Positions 52,041-61,951 of a DNA stretch of 64,000 nt are shown here, one piece after another. The translations under genes and the position numbers were made by a program. The notes beneath the pieces were generated by a model, which did not search any database, had not been told where the DNA came from, and saw only the letters and a program-made list of their open reading frames with translations. This stretch comes from an uncultured Bacteroidales bacterium (GTDB lineage Bacteria > Bacteroidota > Bacteroidia > Bacteroidales > P3): positions 34,131-98,130 of the forward strand of contig CAMWNM010000004.1 of assembly GCA_947175635.1 (NCBI GenBank), read 5' to 3'. Each line of letters opens with the position of its first letter. The stretch's first letter is position 1.

Positions 52041-53228
52041 TTAGTCAAGAATTTCAGTTACCTGACCGGCACCTACCGTTCTACCGCCTTCACGGATAGC
52101 GAAACGGAGGTTCTGGTTCATGGCGATGGGGGCAAGCAACTTAACTTCAATCGTCAAGTTATCGCCGGGCATAACCATTTCCACACCCTGCGGGAGAACG
52201 ATTTCTCCGGTAACGTCGGTTGTTCTGAAGTAGAACTGAGGACGGTAGTTGTTGTGGAACGGGGTATGACGACCACCTTCTTCTTTCTTCAGGATATAAA
52301 CCTGAGCCTTGAAGTGTTTGTGCGGAGTTACGGAACCGGGCTTGGCGATAACCATACCACGACGGATCTGGTCTTTTTCAATACCACGGAGCAACAAACC
52401 TACGTTGTCGCCGGCTTCGCCGCGATCCAAAATCTTGCGGAACATTTCAACACCGGTAACAGTAGACTTGAGCTTTTCTTCACCCATACCGATAATTTCA
52501 ACAGGGTCGCCCGAGTTGATGACACCGGATTCAACACGACCGGTGGCAACGGTACCACGACCGGTAATGGAGAACACGTCTTCGATAGGCATCAAGAAAT
52601 CTTTATCTACATCACGCTGGGGCAGAGGAATCCATTCGTCAACGGCAGCCATGAGCTCCATGATCTTTTCTTCCCATTTGGGTTCGCTGTTCAAACCACC
52701 CAAAGCCGAACCGCGGATGATAGGCGTGTTGTCGCCGTCATATTCGTAGAACGAAAGGAGTTCGCGGATTTCCATTTCAACGAGGTCGAGCAACTCGGGG
52801 TCGTCAACCAAGTCGACTTTGTTCATGAAAACAACGATACGGGGTACACCTACCTGACGGGCCAACAAGATGTGTTCACGCGTCTGGGGCATGGGACCGT
52901 CGGTGGCGGCCACTACCAGAATGGCACCGTCCATCTGAGCGGCACCGGTAACCATATTCTTAACGTAGTCGGCGTGTCCCGGGCAGTCTACGTGAGCGTA
53001 GTGACGGGCATCGGTCTGGTATTCTACGTGAGCGGTATTAATGGTAATACCACGTTCTTTTTCTTCAGGAGCGTTATCGATAGAATCGAACGATTTTACT
53101 TCTGACAGACCTTTCTTGGCCAAAACGGTGGTAATGGCGGCGGTCAGGGTCGTTTTACCGTGGTCAACGTGACCAATGGTACCAATGTTAACGTGGGGTT
53201 TGGTACGCACAAATGCTTCTTTTGCCAT
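52041..53228 (-). CDS. tuf: Elongation factor Tu
   Basis: [64 protein letters not shown]. Confidence 0.98.
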   Translation of the reverse strand: MAKEAFVRTKPHVNIGTIGHVDHGKTTLTAAITTVLAKKGLSEVKSFDSIDNAPEEKERGITINTAHVEYQTDARHYAHVDCPGHADYVKNMVTGAAQMDGAILVVAATDGPMPQTREHILLARQVGVPRIVVFMNKVDLVDDPELLDLVEMEIRELLSFYEYDGDNTPIIRGSALGGLNSEPKWEEKIMELMAAVDEWIPLPQRDVDKDFLMPIEDVFSITGRGTVATGRVESGVINSGDPVEIIGMGEEKLKSTVTGVEMFRKILDRGEAGDNVGLLLRGIEKDQIRRGMVIAKPGSVTPHKHFKAQVYILKKEEGGRHTPFHNNYRPQFYFRTTDVTGEIVLPQGVEMVMPGDNLTIEVKLLAPIAMNQNLRFAIREGGRTVGAGQVTEILD

Positions 53229-53299
53229 ATCTGAAAATGTTTTAAGTGTATATAAAAAAATTTGCGTGAAGCAAACCTTTTGCCCCCGCCTTAGTTAGA

Positions 53300-53370
<71 letters not shown>

Positions 53371-53381
53371 AATTCTTTGGA

Positions 53382-53453
53382 GCGGAAGACGGGGCTCGAA
53401 CCCGCCACCTGTAGCTTGGAAGGCTACCGCTCTACCAAATGAGCTACTTCCGC
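53382..53453 (-). tRNA. tRNA-Gly (anticodon TCC), CCA encoded
   Basis: Reverse complement GCGGAAGTAGCTCATTTGGTAGAGCGGTAGCCTTCCAAGCTACAGGTGGCGGGTTCGAGCCCCGTCTTCCGCTCCA. Confidence 0.94.
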
Positions 53454-53462
53454 GAAGTGGGT

Positions 53463-53543
53463 GGGAGGAGAAGGATTCGAACCTTCGAAGGCTAAGCCGA
53501 CAGATTTACAGTCTGTTCCATTTGACCGCTCTGGAATCCTCCC
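53463..53543 (-). tRNA. tRNA-Tyr (anticodon GTA)
   Basis: Reverse complement GGGAGGATTCCAGAGCGGTCAAATGGAACAGACTGTAAATCTGTCGGCTTAGCC...GGTTCGAATCCTTCTCCTCCC; long variable arm. Confidence 0.94.
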
Positions 53544-53583
53544 GGATTTTTGCACACCGCCACAAGCTTGTTGACCCGGTTGA

Positions 53584-53655
53584 GCCAATGAAGGGACTCG
53601 AACCCACGACCGGCTGATTACAAATCAGCTGCTCTACCAACTGAGCTACATTGGC
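53584..53655 (-). tRNA. tRNA-Thr (anticodon TGT)
   Basis: Reverse complement GCCAATGTAGCTCAGTTGGTAGAGCAGCTGATTTGTAATCAGCCGGTCGTGGGTTCGAGTCCCTTCATTGGC. Confidence 0.94.
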
Positions 53656-53686
53656 GTTTTCACGTTGCATAGCGCAAAAAGGACTG

Positions 53687-53694
53687 CAAAGATA
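53687..53694 (-). promoter_or_regulatory. Bacteroidota -7 box (TATCTTTG) for the tRNA-tuf unit
   Basis: caaagata on + strand about 30 nt upstream of tRNA-Thr(TGT). Confidence 0.45.
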
Positions 53695-53882
53695 CAACTA
53701 TTTTTTTTAAAACAAAATTTTCTGAAGAAAAATTTTTTCTCCACCGGCGGATGTTCAAAAAGCGAAAGCGAACAAACTCCTAATTTAAATTGTGTTGCAG
53801 CCTCTCTATGTTGTACGGGCGAAAAGGCTCCATCAAAACGGCGGCAGAAGAATGCCACTTTGGTTTATATATTCCTTATGCC

Positions 53883-53890
53883 TACTTTTG
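53883..53890 (+). promoter_or_regulatory. Bacteroidota -7 box (TACTTTTG) for the SulP gene
   Basis: tacttttg upstream of the 53924 start. Confidence 0.4.
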
Positions 53891-53923
53891 CCCCGTTTTT
53901 TCTGGTTCAAACCGACAAATCCG

Positions 53924-55630
53924 ATGAAAAACCTCGATTTTCAACCCAAATTATTCTCTTTGCTCAAGAACTACGACAGAAGCCGCTTCATGGCCGATTT
54001 GATGGCCGGCATCATCGTGGGCATCGTGGCCTTGCCGCTTGCCATCGCTTTCGGTATCGCATCGGGCGTGAGTCCTGAAAAAGGTATCATCACCGCCATC
54101 GTAGCCGGATTCATCATCTCCTTTCTGGGCGGCAGCAAGGTGCAGATCGGCGGCCCTACGGGCGCTTTCATCGTTATCATCTACGGTATCATCCAGCAAT
54201 ACGGCATCGAGGGGCTCACGGTGGCCACACTGATGGCAGGAGTGCTGTTGATACTGTTAGGGGTGTTCAAGCTCGGCACCGTCATCAAGTTCATTCCCTA
54301 CCCCATCATCGTGGGCTTTACCGCCGGTATCGCCGTTACCATTTTCACCACGCAGATAGCCGATATTTTCGGACTGGACTTTCAGGGCGAGAAAGTGCCG
54401 GGCGACTTTGTGGGCAAATGGATCCTCTACTTCAAATACTTCGGCAGCGTGAATTGGTGGAACGTGATCGTGAGCGTGGTCAGCGTGTTCATCATTGCCC
54501 TTACACCGAAATTGCTCAAGAAGATTCCCGGCTCGCTCATCGCCATCATCGTGGTAACCGTCGGAGTGTATTTCCTCAGGGCTTACGCGGGCATCACCTG
54601 CATCGACACCATCGGCGACCGCTTTACCATCGCCGCCGAACTGCCTGCGGCCACGATTCCTTCGTTGGATTGGGCAGCTATCAAGAACCTCTTTCCCGTG
54701 GCGATCACAATTGCCGTGCTGGGGGCGATCGAAAGCCTGCTTTCGGCCACCGTGGCCGACGGGGTTATCGGCGACCGGCACAACTCCAACACAGAATTGA
54801 TTGCCCAGGGGATTGCCAATATGGTTACTCCGCTCTTCGGCGGTATTCCGGCCACCGGCGCCATCGCCCGAACCATGACCAATATCAACAACGGCGGGAA
54901 AACGCCTGTTGCAGGCATCATCCATGCAGTGGTATTGCTGTTGATTCTGCTTTTCCTGATGCCGCTGGCCAAATACATTCCCATGGCCTGCCTGGCGGGC
55001 GTGCTGGTGGTGGTGTCGTATAACATGAGCGGATGGAGAACTTTCAAGGCCCTGATGAAAAACCCCGGAAGCGATGTGGCGGTGCTGCTCATCACCTTTT
55101 TCCTCACCGTTATCTTCGACCTTACGGTTGCCATCGAAGTAGGCCTGGTGATTGCCTGCGTGCTGTTTATCAAACGTGTGATGGAGACCACGCAGATTTC
55201 GGTCATCAAGAACGAACTCGACCCCAGCAACGAATCCGATCTGGTGATGCATGAAGAACACCTGAGCATTCCCGACGGCGTGGAAGTGTATGAGATTAAC
55301 GGACCTTATTTCTTCGGCATCGCCACCCGTTTCGAGGAAACGATGAACCAGCTCGGCGACCGCCCCAGGATTCGGATTATCCGGATGCGGCGCGTGCCTT
55401 TCATCGACTCCTCGGGTTTGCACAATCTGGAATCGCTCTGCCACATGTCGCATCAGAACGGTATCCGCATCATTCTCTCGGGCGTAAGCGAAAAGGTTCA
55501 CGAAACGCTCTCCAAATCGGGATTTTTCAGTATTGTGGGCAGCGAAAACGTCTGCGCCAACATCAACCTTGCCTTGGAACGCTCGCGCAAGATGCTGGAG
55601 GAACTGGACGGGACGGGAAACGCCGGTTAA
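53924..55630 (+). CDS. SulP family anion permease with C-terminal STAS domain
   Basis: MADLMAGIIVGIVALPLAIAFGIASGVSPEKGIITAIVAGFIISFLGGSKVQIGGPTGAFIVI; STAS-like MRRVPFIDSSGLHNLESL. Confidence 0.94.
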   Translation: MKNLDFQPKLFSLLKNYDRSRFMADLMAGIIVGIVALPLAIAFGIASGVSPEKGIITAIVAGFIISFLGGSKVQIGGPTGAFIVIIYGIIQQYGIEGLTVATLMAGVLLILLGVFKLGTVIKFIPYPIIVGFTAGIAVTIFTTQIADIFGLDFQGEKVPGDFVGKWILYFKYFGSVNWWNVIVSVVSVFIIALTPKLLKKIPGSLIAIIVVTVGVYFLRAYAGITCIDTIGDRFTIAAELPAATIPSLDWAAIKNLFPVAITIAVLGAIESLLSATVADGVIGDRHNSNTELIAQGIANMVTPLFGGIPATGAIARTMTNINNGGKTPVAGIIHAVVLLLILLFLMPLAKYIPMACLAGVLVVVSYNMSGWRTFKALMKNPGSDVAVLLITFFLTVIFDLTVAIEVGLVIACVLFIKRVMETTQISVIKNELDPSNESDLVMHEEHLSIPDGVEVYEINGPYFFGIATRFEETMNQLGDRPRIRIIRMRRVPFIDSSGLHNLESLCHMSHQNGIRIILSGVSEKVHETLSKSGFFSIVGSENVCANINLALERSRKMLEELDGTGNAG

Positions 55631-55716
55631 AGACCGTAACCAAACCAACCGATAGCGAACGATATCCTCCTCGAAAAATTGTAGTATATTCGCAAAACGA
55701 ACTCAATTTCAAGAAA

Positions 55717-56523
55717 ATGAGCGTAAATAAAGACAAGCAAAGACGAGAGGTTGTCGTATCCCTCACTTCCTTTCCGGCCGCCATATCCTACGCGACAGGC
55801 GCTGTCAAGTCTGTTCTTGCCGGTTCCGTGTTGCCCGACAAGGTGGTGCTTTATCTCACGTTCTCCCAATTTGATTCCGAAGGTATTCCCATTCCTGAAG
55901 CCTTGACCGAGCTGGCCAAAGGGAATCCATTGTTCGAAATACGCAACTACGACCCGGATATCCGCTCGTACCGAAAACTTGTTCCCGCCCTGCGGGACTT
56001 TCCCGAGGCCGTCATCGTAACCGTTGACGATGACGTGGACTATCATCCGCATATGCTGCGCGACCTGTTGCGTCTGCATGAAAGGTTTCCCGAGGCCATC
56101 ATCGCGCATAGAGCCAAACGGGTGTTGGCGGAGAAGCCTTATCGAAAATGGCCGAAGTTCAGATGGTATCACTTTTTTCCCAAAAAAATCCAGCTTGGTT
56201 TCGACTGCATTCAGACCGGCTGTGCCGGTGTGCTTTACCCACCCCATTCGCTGAAGAAGGAAATGATGGAGGTTGCGCTCTTTACACAATTGGCACCTAC
56301 CGCCGATGACTTTTGGTTCTGGGCGGCCGCAGTGGTGAACGGCACCAAAATTCTTCCCGTACCTTTCGGGCCGCACAACAAGCCGCGAGGATTGGGGAAA
56401 CCGCGCGAACTTTCGCTTAAAACGGTTAACTTCAAAGCGGGAAAAGACCGCAACGATGCCGCTTTCCATGCCATACTCGACAAATACCCGCTTATCAGAC
56501 AACGAATTGACGATGGAAAATAA
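55717..56523 (+). CDS. Putative glycosyltransferase (GT-A-like, DDD motif)
   Basis: REVVVSLTSFPAAISYATGAVKSVLAGSVLPDKVVLYLT...VIVTVDDDVDYHPHMLRDLL; overlaps the next gene. Confidence 0.75.
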   Translation: MSVNKDKQRREVVVSLTSFPAAISYATGAVKSVLAGSVLPDKVVLYLTFSQFDSEGIPIPEALTELAKGNPLFEIRNYDPDIRSYRKLVPALRDFPEAVIVTVDDDVDYHPHMLRDLLRLHERFPEAIIAHRAKRVLAEKPYRKWPKFRWYHFFPKKIQLGFDCIQTGCAGVLYPPHSLKKEMMEVALFTQLAPTADDFWFWAAAVVNGTKILPVPFGPHNKPRGLGKPRELSLKTVNFKAGKDRNDAAFHAILDKYPLIRQRIDDGK

Positions 56524-57469
56524 AACCCGACCGACCGAAATAGATCTGGTGTATCTGTGGGTTAACGGCAATGATCCGCAGTGGCGGGCCAAACATGATG
56601 CCGTTACAGGCAGGACCCAAATCCAGAAATCCCTGGATGGAAAAGGCCGCTATGCTGAAAACGGGGAATTGAAATACAGTCTGCGTTCCATTGAAATGTA
56701 CGCGCCGTGGATCCGTAAGATCTTTATCGTTACCGACAACCAGCGGCCTGAATGGCTGGACACTTCCCATCCCAAGATACAGATTGTGGATCACACGGAA
56801 ATCATGCCAAAGGAAAGTCTGCCCTGTTTCAATTCCTCCGTAATCGAACACTTCCTTCCCCGCATTCCCGGTTTGGCCGAACACTTCTTGTTTGCCAACG
56901 ACGATATGCTGCTGAACCGCCCGGTTACACCCTCGACTTTCTTTGCCCCGGACGGGCTTCCCATTATCCGTTTCCATTACAAGCCTTGCAGAAAACTGTC
57001 CTTATGGTTCAGGAAAAATTTCCTGAAAAGAAAGAAACTGGGCAACTACAACCAGATTATCAAAAACGCCGCGGATCTGGTGGAAAAGAAATACGGCATC
57101 TACTTCGGCAGCCGCTCGCACCATAACATAGACGCTTACCTGAAGAGCGACTACGCGCATACAGGCGAAATTTTCAAGGAAGCGCTTGCGCCGACTTTTC
57201 CCCACCATATACGTCATGACGAGGATATACAACGCCACCTTTATTCCTACTGCGCCCTCGCCGAAAAACGGGCGCATCTGCACTATGTAACCCGCAAGAC
57301 CTCGTTCCGGCTCCAGATCCACGAAGCACATCTCTACAGCAAGCTGGAAAGATACAACCCTACGTTTTTGTGCATGAACGACTCTCAGTTTGCCAACGAT
57401 GACGACCGTTTGCGATCCGCCGGATACTTAAAGAAACGATTTCCCCGCAAATCCCAGTTCGAGAAATAA
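56513..57469 (+). CDS. Stealth-family capsular polysaccharide phosphotransferase (copy 1)
   Basis: CR1 IDLVYLWVNGNDPQWRAK; CR2 LKYSLRSIEMYAPWIRKIFIVTDNQRPEWLDTSHPKIQIVDHTEIMP...FNSSVIEHFLPRIPGLAEHFLFANDDMLLNRPV; CR3-like region with HHNIDAY. Confidence 0.9.
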   Translation: MENKTRPTEIDLVYLWVNGNDPQWRAKHDAVTGRTQIQKSLDGKGRYAENGELKYSLRSIEMYAPWIRKIFIVTDNQRPEWLDTSHPKIQIVDHTEIMPKESLPCFNSSVIEHFLPRIPGLAEHFLFANDDMLLNRPVTPSTFFAPDGLPIIRFHYKPCRKLSLWFRKNFLKRKKLGNYNQIIKNAADLVEKKYGIYFGSRSHHNIDAYLKSDYAHTGEIFKEALAPTFPHHIRHDEDIQRHLYSYCALAEKRAHLHYVTRKTSFRLQIHEAHLYSKLERYNPTFLCMNDSQFANDDDRLRSAGYLKKRFPRKSQFEK

Positions 57470-57473
57470 AAAG

Positions 57474-58430
57474 ATGGACAATACGACAAAATCGACAGAT
57501 ATAGACTTGGTTTACCTTTGGGTAAACGGCAACGATCCGAAGTGGCGTGCCAAACGCAACGCCGTTATCGGAAAGACCGAAGAGGGGTCGGCCGTAAACT
57601 GCGAAGGCCGCTATGCAGACAATGATGAACTGAAATACAGTCTGCGCGCCGTGGAAATGTACGCGCCGTGGGTCCGTAAGATTTTCATCGTTACCGACAA
57701 CCAGCGGCCCGAATGGCTGGACACCTCCCATCCCAAAATACAGATTGTTGACCATACGGAGATCTTGCCGCCGCAAAGCCTGCCGTCTTTCAACGCCACG
57801 GTAATCGAACACTTCCTCTACCGTATTCCGGGGCTGGCGGAACATTTCCTGTTTGCCAACGATGATATGTTCATCAACCGACCGGTTACAGGCGCCGATT
57901 TTTTCGGAGCCGACGGCCTTCCCATCATACGGTTCAACCGCCGCCGCTTCCGCAGACTCACCTTGTTCTTGAAAGAAAAGGTGTTAAAAAAAGGCATGAG
58001 CAACTACAACCGGATCATTCAAAACGCGGCACGACTGGTGGAAGCAAGATTCGGCATCTATTTCGGAAGCAAGACGCACCACAATATCGACGCTTACCTA
58101 CGAAGCGATTATCAACATACCTACGAGAAAATCTTCAAGGACGATATCGAACCGACCCTTGTCAACCACATTCGCAGCGACAACGACATACAGCGCAACC
58201 TATACGCTTATGTGGCGATAGTGCGGAAAAGGGCGCACCTGCATTATGTTTCGCAACGAACATCGTTCAGGTTCCACATCGACAACCCCAAGCACTATCG
58301 GAAATTGGAGAAATTCAATCCGATGCTTTTCTGTATGAACGATTCCCAATATGCCAATCAAGCAGACAGGGAACATGTAACCGAATACCTCAGGCAACGG
58401 TTTCCGGAAAAATCAAAATTCGAGAAATAA
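57474..58430 (+). CDS. Stealth-family capsular polysaccharide phosphotransferase (copy 2, tandem paralog)
   Basis: IDLVYLWVNGNDPKWRAK ... IFIVTDNQRPEWLDTSHPKIQIVDHTEILP ... GLAEHFLFANDDMFINRPV; long near-identical DNA stretches with copy 1; 4-nt gap. Confidence 0.9.
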   Translation: MDNTTKSTDIDLVYLWVNGNDPKWRAKRNAVIGKTEEGSAVNCEGRYADNDELKYSLRAVEMYAPWVRKIFIVTDNQRPEWLDTSHPKIQIVDHTEILPPQSLPSFNATVIEHFLYRIPGLAEHFLFANDDMFINRPVTGADFFGADGLPIIRFNRRRFRRLTLFLKEKVLKKGMSNYNRIIQNAARLVEARFGIYFGSKTHHNIDAYLRSDYQHTYEKIFKDDIEPTLVNHIRSDNDIQRNLYAYVAIVRKRAHLHYVSQRTSFRFHIDNPKHYRKLEKFNPMLFCMNDSQYANQADREHVTEYLRQRFPEKSKFEK

Positions 58431-58433
58431 GCG

Positions 58434-59312
58434 CTACCGCGCCTCAATGTCATTGAGGTCGTAGCGGTCGAAATACGCCGACGGCACGGTCTTTTGCGTG
58501 CCGCTCGCCCTGCCGCGGTTCTGTTTTTCCAGAAACTCTTCCCGCGACCTTACCGCATAATGATTGATCCGTATCACATCTTGTTGCGGTTCGCGTTCAC
58601 GAAAATGCCTCCGGATAGGATTTCCGTGAGAATCGGCCGCATGGCCGGATATACGCGCCACTTCGTGGCATCCTATCATGGAGAATACCCGACGGGGATC
58701 AACGATGCTCTTGACATGACGGTTCAAGGGATGGGCCGGTTCGGAATGATACCGGAAGCGTGCCATCACCGGAGCATCGGACTTCTTGACCGCCCCGCCG
58801 CTGCCATAAATCAGCCAATTGATTTCCACAGCCGGAACATGCTCAAAACGATGGAGAAACATCGGTATCGAACTGTCTTGTACCGGAACGACAAACTCAT
58901 CGAGATCGATGAATGCCAGCCACCGCGTATCGAAACGATAATTCTCCAGACAATCATCGTAAGCGGCCAGCTGCCTGCGGTATCCGGGGAAATAGCGGTA
59001 TTCCACCAAACCCGAGGCGATATAAGGCTCCAGCACCTGACGGGTGCAATCGGTACTTTCATTGTCGTAGATATAGAACTTCTCCACCCCCATGCCGCGA
59101 TGCCACTCGAGCCATTCCTTGAAATAGGGCCCCTCGTCTTTGGCAATGGCGCAGACAGCCAGATAATATCTGGGCGAACCGGTATTTTTCCGGATCCTCC
59201 GCCTTAACTTCAAAGCGTTGAACACGCCGTAGCGCAAGATGCCACGCCATCTGTTCCGCGCCATCTTGCAGGGAATCATTCCCGCTATTATCTCCGCGGC
59301 CACCTTGTTCAT
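58434..59312 (-). CDS. Glycosyltransferase family 92-like protein
   Basis: YYLAVCAIAKDEGPYFKEWLEWHRGMGVEKFYIYDNESTDCT...RWLAFIDLDEFVVP. Confidence 0.85.
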   Translation of the reverse strand: MNKVAAEIIAGMIPCKMARNRWRGILRYGVFNALKLRRRIRKNTGSPRYYLAVCAIAKDEGPYFKEWLEWHRGMGVEKFYIYDNESTDCTRQVLEPYIASGLVEYRYFPGYRRQLAAYDDCLENYRFDTRWLAFIDLDEFVVPVQDSSIPMFLHRFEHVPAVEINWLIYGSGGAVKKSDAPVMARFRYHSEPAHPLNRHVKSIVDPRRVFSMIGCHEVARISGHAADSHGNPIRRHFREREPQQDVIRINHYAVRSREEFLEKQNRGRASGTQKTVPSAYFDRYDLNDIEAR

Positions 59313-60301
59313 CTTTCAAAACTTGATTTTGCAGGTAAGATATGGTCGAATGCCGCCTTAAGGCTTTCCATCACCTGTTCGTAATGGCGGATATGCACGT
59401 TATCGTTGAGACATATCAATTTGTAGGACTGGTCGTGTATCGCCTTGACAGCCTTTTTCGACTTGATCATGAGCGGGAACATCTTGGTGTCGGCATAGGT
59501 GTTGTAAGGCGCGAAATCGCCTTTGCAGATCTGCCAGGTGCGGAACAATTCCGGCGTGTAATCGGTTACAGCGCGGAATCGGTTGGCGGAGGTTTCGGTC
59601 AGTTCTTTTTCGGCCACCGCCCAAACTTCCTCAAAAGTACGCTTCAGATACGGCTGGGCATTATGGGGCGTACGGAGCGTGATGAACTTCCCGTACGGTT
59701 GAAGGATATAATTCCAACGCGCCCTTGCACCGTAACTTTTATCAAACCATTTGTCGCGGAAACGCGCCATCACTTCCTTTTTGTTGAAATGCCGGTTGAT
59801 TACGCGCAGGTTGTTCTTGATTCTCTTATACCATTGAGACCAAGCCGGATTATATTGAAAAGCCGCTATATCGCAAGGCAACCCGTTCTTAAAGAAACGA
59901 GCCGGACTTATGGCATCGGTAATATAAAAATCATCGTTGAAATAAACGAAATGTTCCGCCAACCCCGGAATCTTATGCATATACCGTTCGATTACCACAG
60001 AATTATAGGTAGGCAGGAATTGCAACGGAATAAAATCCCGATGATCCACCAGATTGATTTTGGGATTCGACGCATCCAGCCACTCGGGCTTCTGCCCGCA
60101 GGTAACAAAATGAATCTTGCGGACCCAGGGGGCGAACTTCTCCACGCCGCGGAACCAATATTTCAAGAATCCGTAATCCCGGAATCGGGCATGGCTAACA
60201 CCGTTTTTCTCATTCTTCTTCTCTCCGGCGTATCGGGCAAACTCTTCTTTCCATTCGGGGGTATCCATATCCACCCAGGTAACGATGAAGTCAATGTCCA
60301 T
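59309..60301 (-). CDS. Stealth-family phosphotransferase (divergent third copy)
   Basis: IDFIVTWVDMDTPEWKEEFARYAG; YGFLKYWFRGVEKFAPWVRKIHFVTCGQKPEWLDASNPKINLVDHRDFIP; HFVYFNDDFYITDAI. ATGA overlap with the GT92-like gene. Confidence 0.87.
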   Translation of the reverse strand: MDIDFIVTWVDMDTPEWKEEFARYAGEKKNEKNGVSHARFRDYGFLKYWFRGVEKFAPWVRKIHFVTCGQKPEWLDASNPKINLVDHRDFIPLQFLPTYNSVVIERYMHKIPGLAEHFVYFNDDFYITDAISPARFFKNGLPCDIAAFQYNPAWSQWYKRIKNNLRVINRHFNKKEVMARFRDKWFDKSYGARARWNYILQPYGKFITLRTPHNAQPYLKRTFEEVWAVAEKELTETSANRFRAVTDYTPELFRTWQICKGDFAPYNTYADTKMFPLMIKSKKAVKAIHDQSYKLICLNDNVHIRHYEQVMESLKAAFDHILPAKSSFER

Positions 60302-60386
60302 CTCTCGGTACTTTAGCGTTTCTCCACAAAACTAAACCTTATTTTCCGCACAAACAACTTTCCAAACAGACACTGCCTCCGCCAAC

Positions 60387-61064
60387 CTACCGGTATTCCA
60401 GTCCGAACACGCAGGCGAAGTTCCGGCGCAGGCAGTCGCAGACCTGTGCGAAATCCAAGGCACGGCCCAGTTCCTGCTGCATGGAGGTTACCCCTTTGTC
60501 GGTAAAGCCGCAAGGGTTTATCAGCCGGAAATAAGACAAATCGGTATTGATATTGAGCGCGAAACCGTGCATGGTAACATAGCGCGAACATTTCACGCCG
60601 ATAGCGCAGATCTTACGGGCACGGGGCGTATGCGGTTCAATCCACACGCCGGTGGCCCCCGGCAGGCGTTCACAGGCGATGCCGTATTCAGCCATGCTGC
60701 GGATAACCACTTCTTCTATCTTATCCACATAAGCCTTTACGCCCAAAGGGAATTCTTCCAGATTGAATATCGGATAGCCCACCAGCTGGCCGGGGCCGTG
60801 AAAGGTTACGTCGCCGCCTCTGTCCACATGGATAAACTCGGCGTTCTTGGCTTGCAGCAAGGCCGCCGATGCCAACATATTGCTGTCTTTGCCGCTTCGG
60901 CCCACGGTAAACACCGGATTGTGTTCCACAAACAGAAGGCGGTTGCAGCCTGTCTTTCCGGCGGCTTTGGCCTGCTTCACCTCCTCCAGCAAACTTTCCT
61001 GCAACGCCCACACCTCTCGGTAGGAACGTCTGCCCAGACTTTCAAATGTACAGGAAACCTTCAC
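60387..61064 (-). CDS. lipB: Octanoyltransferase
   Basis: LLFVEHNPVFTVGRSGKDSNML; FIHVDRGGDVTFHGPGQLVGYPIFNLEEF; GVTSMQQELGRALDF. Confidence 0.94.
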   Translation of the reverse strand: MKVSCTFESLGRRSYREVWALQESLLEEVKQAKAAGKTGCNRLLFVEHNPVFTVGRSGKDSNMLASAALLQAKNAEFIHVDRGGDVTFHGPGQLVGYPIFNLEEFPLGVKAYVDKIEEVVIRSMAEYGIACERLPGATGVWIEPHTPRARKICAIGVKCSRYVTMHGFALNINTDLSYFRLINPCGFTDKGVTSMQQELGRALDFAQVCDCLRRNFACVFGLEYR

Positions 61065-61087
61065 GGCAAAAGAATTTCAGAACATCG

Positions 61088-61939
61088 TTATACCGAAACA
61101 TGGCGTTCGGCATGGTAACTGGAGCGCACCAACGGACCGCTCTCCACAAACCGGAAGCCTTTTTCCTTGCCGATACGCGCGTATTCGGCAAAAGTTTCGG
61201 GCCTGACGTATTCCTGCACCTCCACGTTTTGGAGCGTGGGACGCAGGTATTGCCCTATCGTCATCACACGGCAGCCAGCCTGCAAAAGGTCGTCCATAAC
61301 GGCAAGAACCTCCTCGCGGGTTTCGCCCAAACCCAACATAATGCCGCTCTTGGCCGTGATACCGTTCCGGGCGATATGGCTTATCACCTGCAACGACCCA
61401 TCATAGGTGGCTTTACTGCGTATGGAGGGTGTAAGACGACGCACGGTTTCCATATTGTGCGAGATCACTTCCGGCTTTTCGGCCATCACTTGACCGATAA
61501 GTTCCGTCCGGCCTTGAAAATCGGGTATCAAGGCTTCCATCGTTACGGAGGGATTGAGCTTTTTAACCGCACGGATAACGGCCGCCCAATGCGCCGCACC
61601 CAAATCGGGCAAATCATCGCGATCCACCGAAGTCAGCACCACGTGTTTTATCTTGAGGCTCTTTACCGATTCCGCCACCCGTTGCGGCTCGCCGGAATCC
61701 AGAGGCAACGGTTTGCCGGAGGTAACGTTGCAGAAACGGCAGGAACGGGTACAGATATCGCCGCCTATCATGAAAGTGGCCGTACCGCAGCCCCAGCATT
61801 CGCCTTGGTTGGGACAACGGCCGCTGGTGCAGATCGTATGCAGCTCGTTGTTCCGGATCGTGTCCTGGACCTTGCGCGACAAATCGCCCATCGGCAACTT
61901 TATCTTGAGCCAGTCGGGCTTCTTTCGGCTGTTTTCCAT
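61088..61939 (-). CDS. lipA: Lipoyl synthase
   Basis: HTICTSGRCPNQGECWGCGTATFMIGGDICTRSCRFCNV (both Fe-S motifs); VVLTSVDRDDLPDLGA. Confidence 0.95.
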   Translation of the reverse strand: MENSRKKPDWLKIKLPMGDLSRKVQDTIRNNELHTICTSGRCPNQGECWGCGTATFMIGGDICTRSCRFCNVTSGKPLPLDSGEPQRVAESVKSLKIKHVVLTSVDRDDLPDLGAAHWAAVIRAVKKLNPSVTMEALIPDFQGRTELIGQVMAEKPEVISHNMETVRRLTPSIRSKATYDGSLQVISHIARNGITAKSGIMLGLGETREEVLAVMDDLLQAGCRVMTIGQYLRPTLQNVEVQEYVRPETFAEYARIGKEKGFRFVESGPLVRSSYHAERHVSV

Positions 61940-61951
61940 CCCCCTGCCTTT

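Noticed and set aside
54257-55648. 463-aa ORF antisense to the SulP permease
   Set aside because: H/D/G-rich antisense translation without domain signal; SulP/STAS on + is clear.
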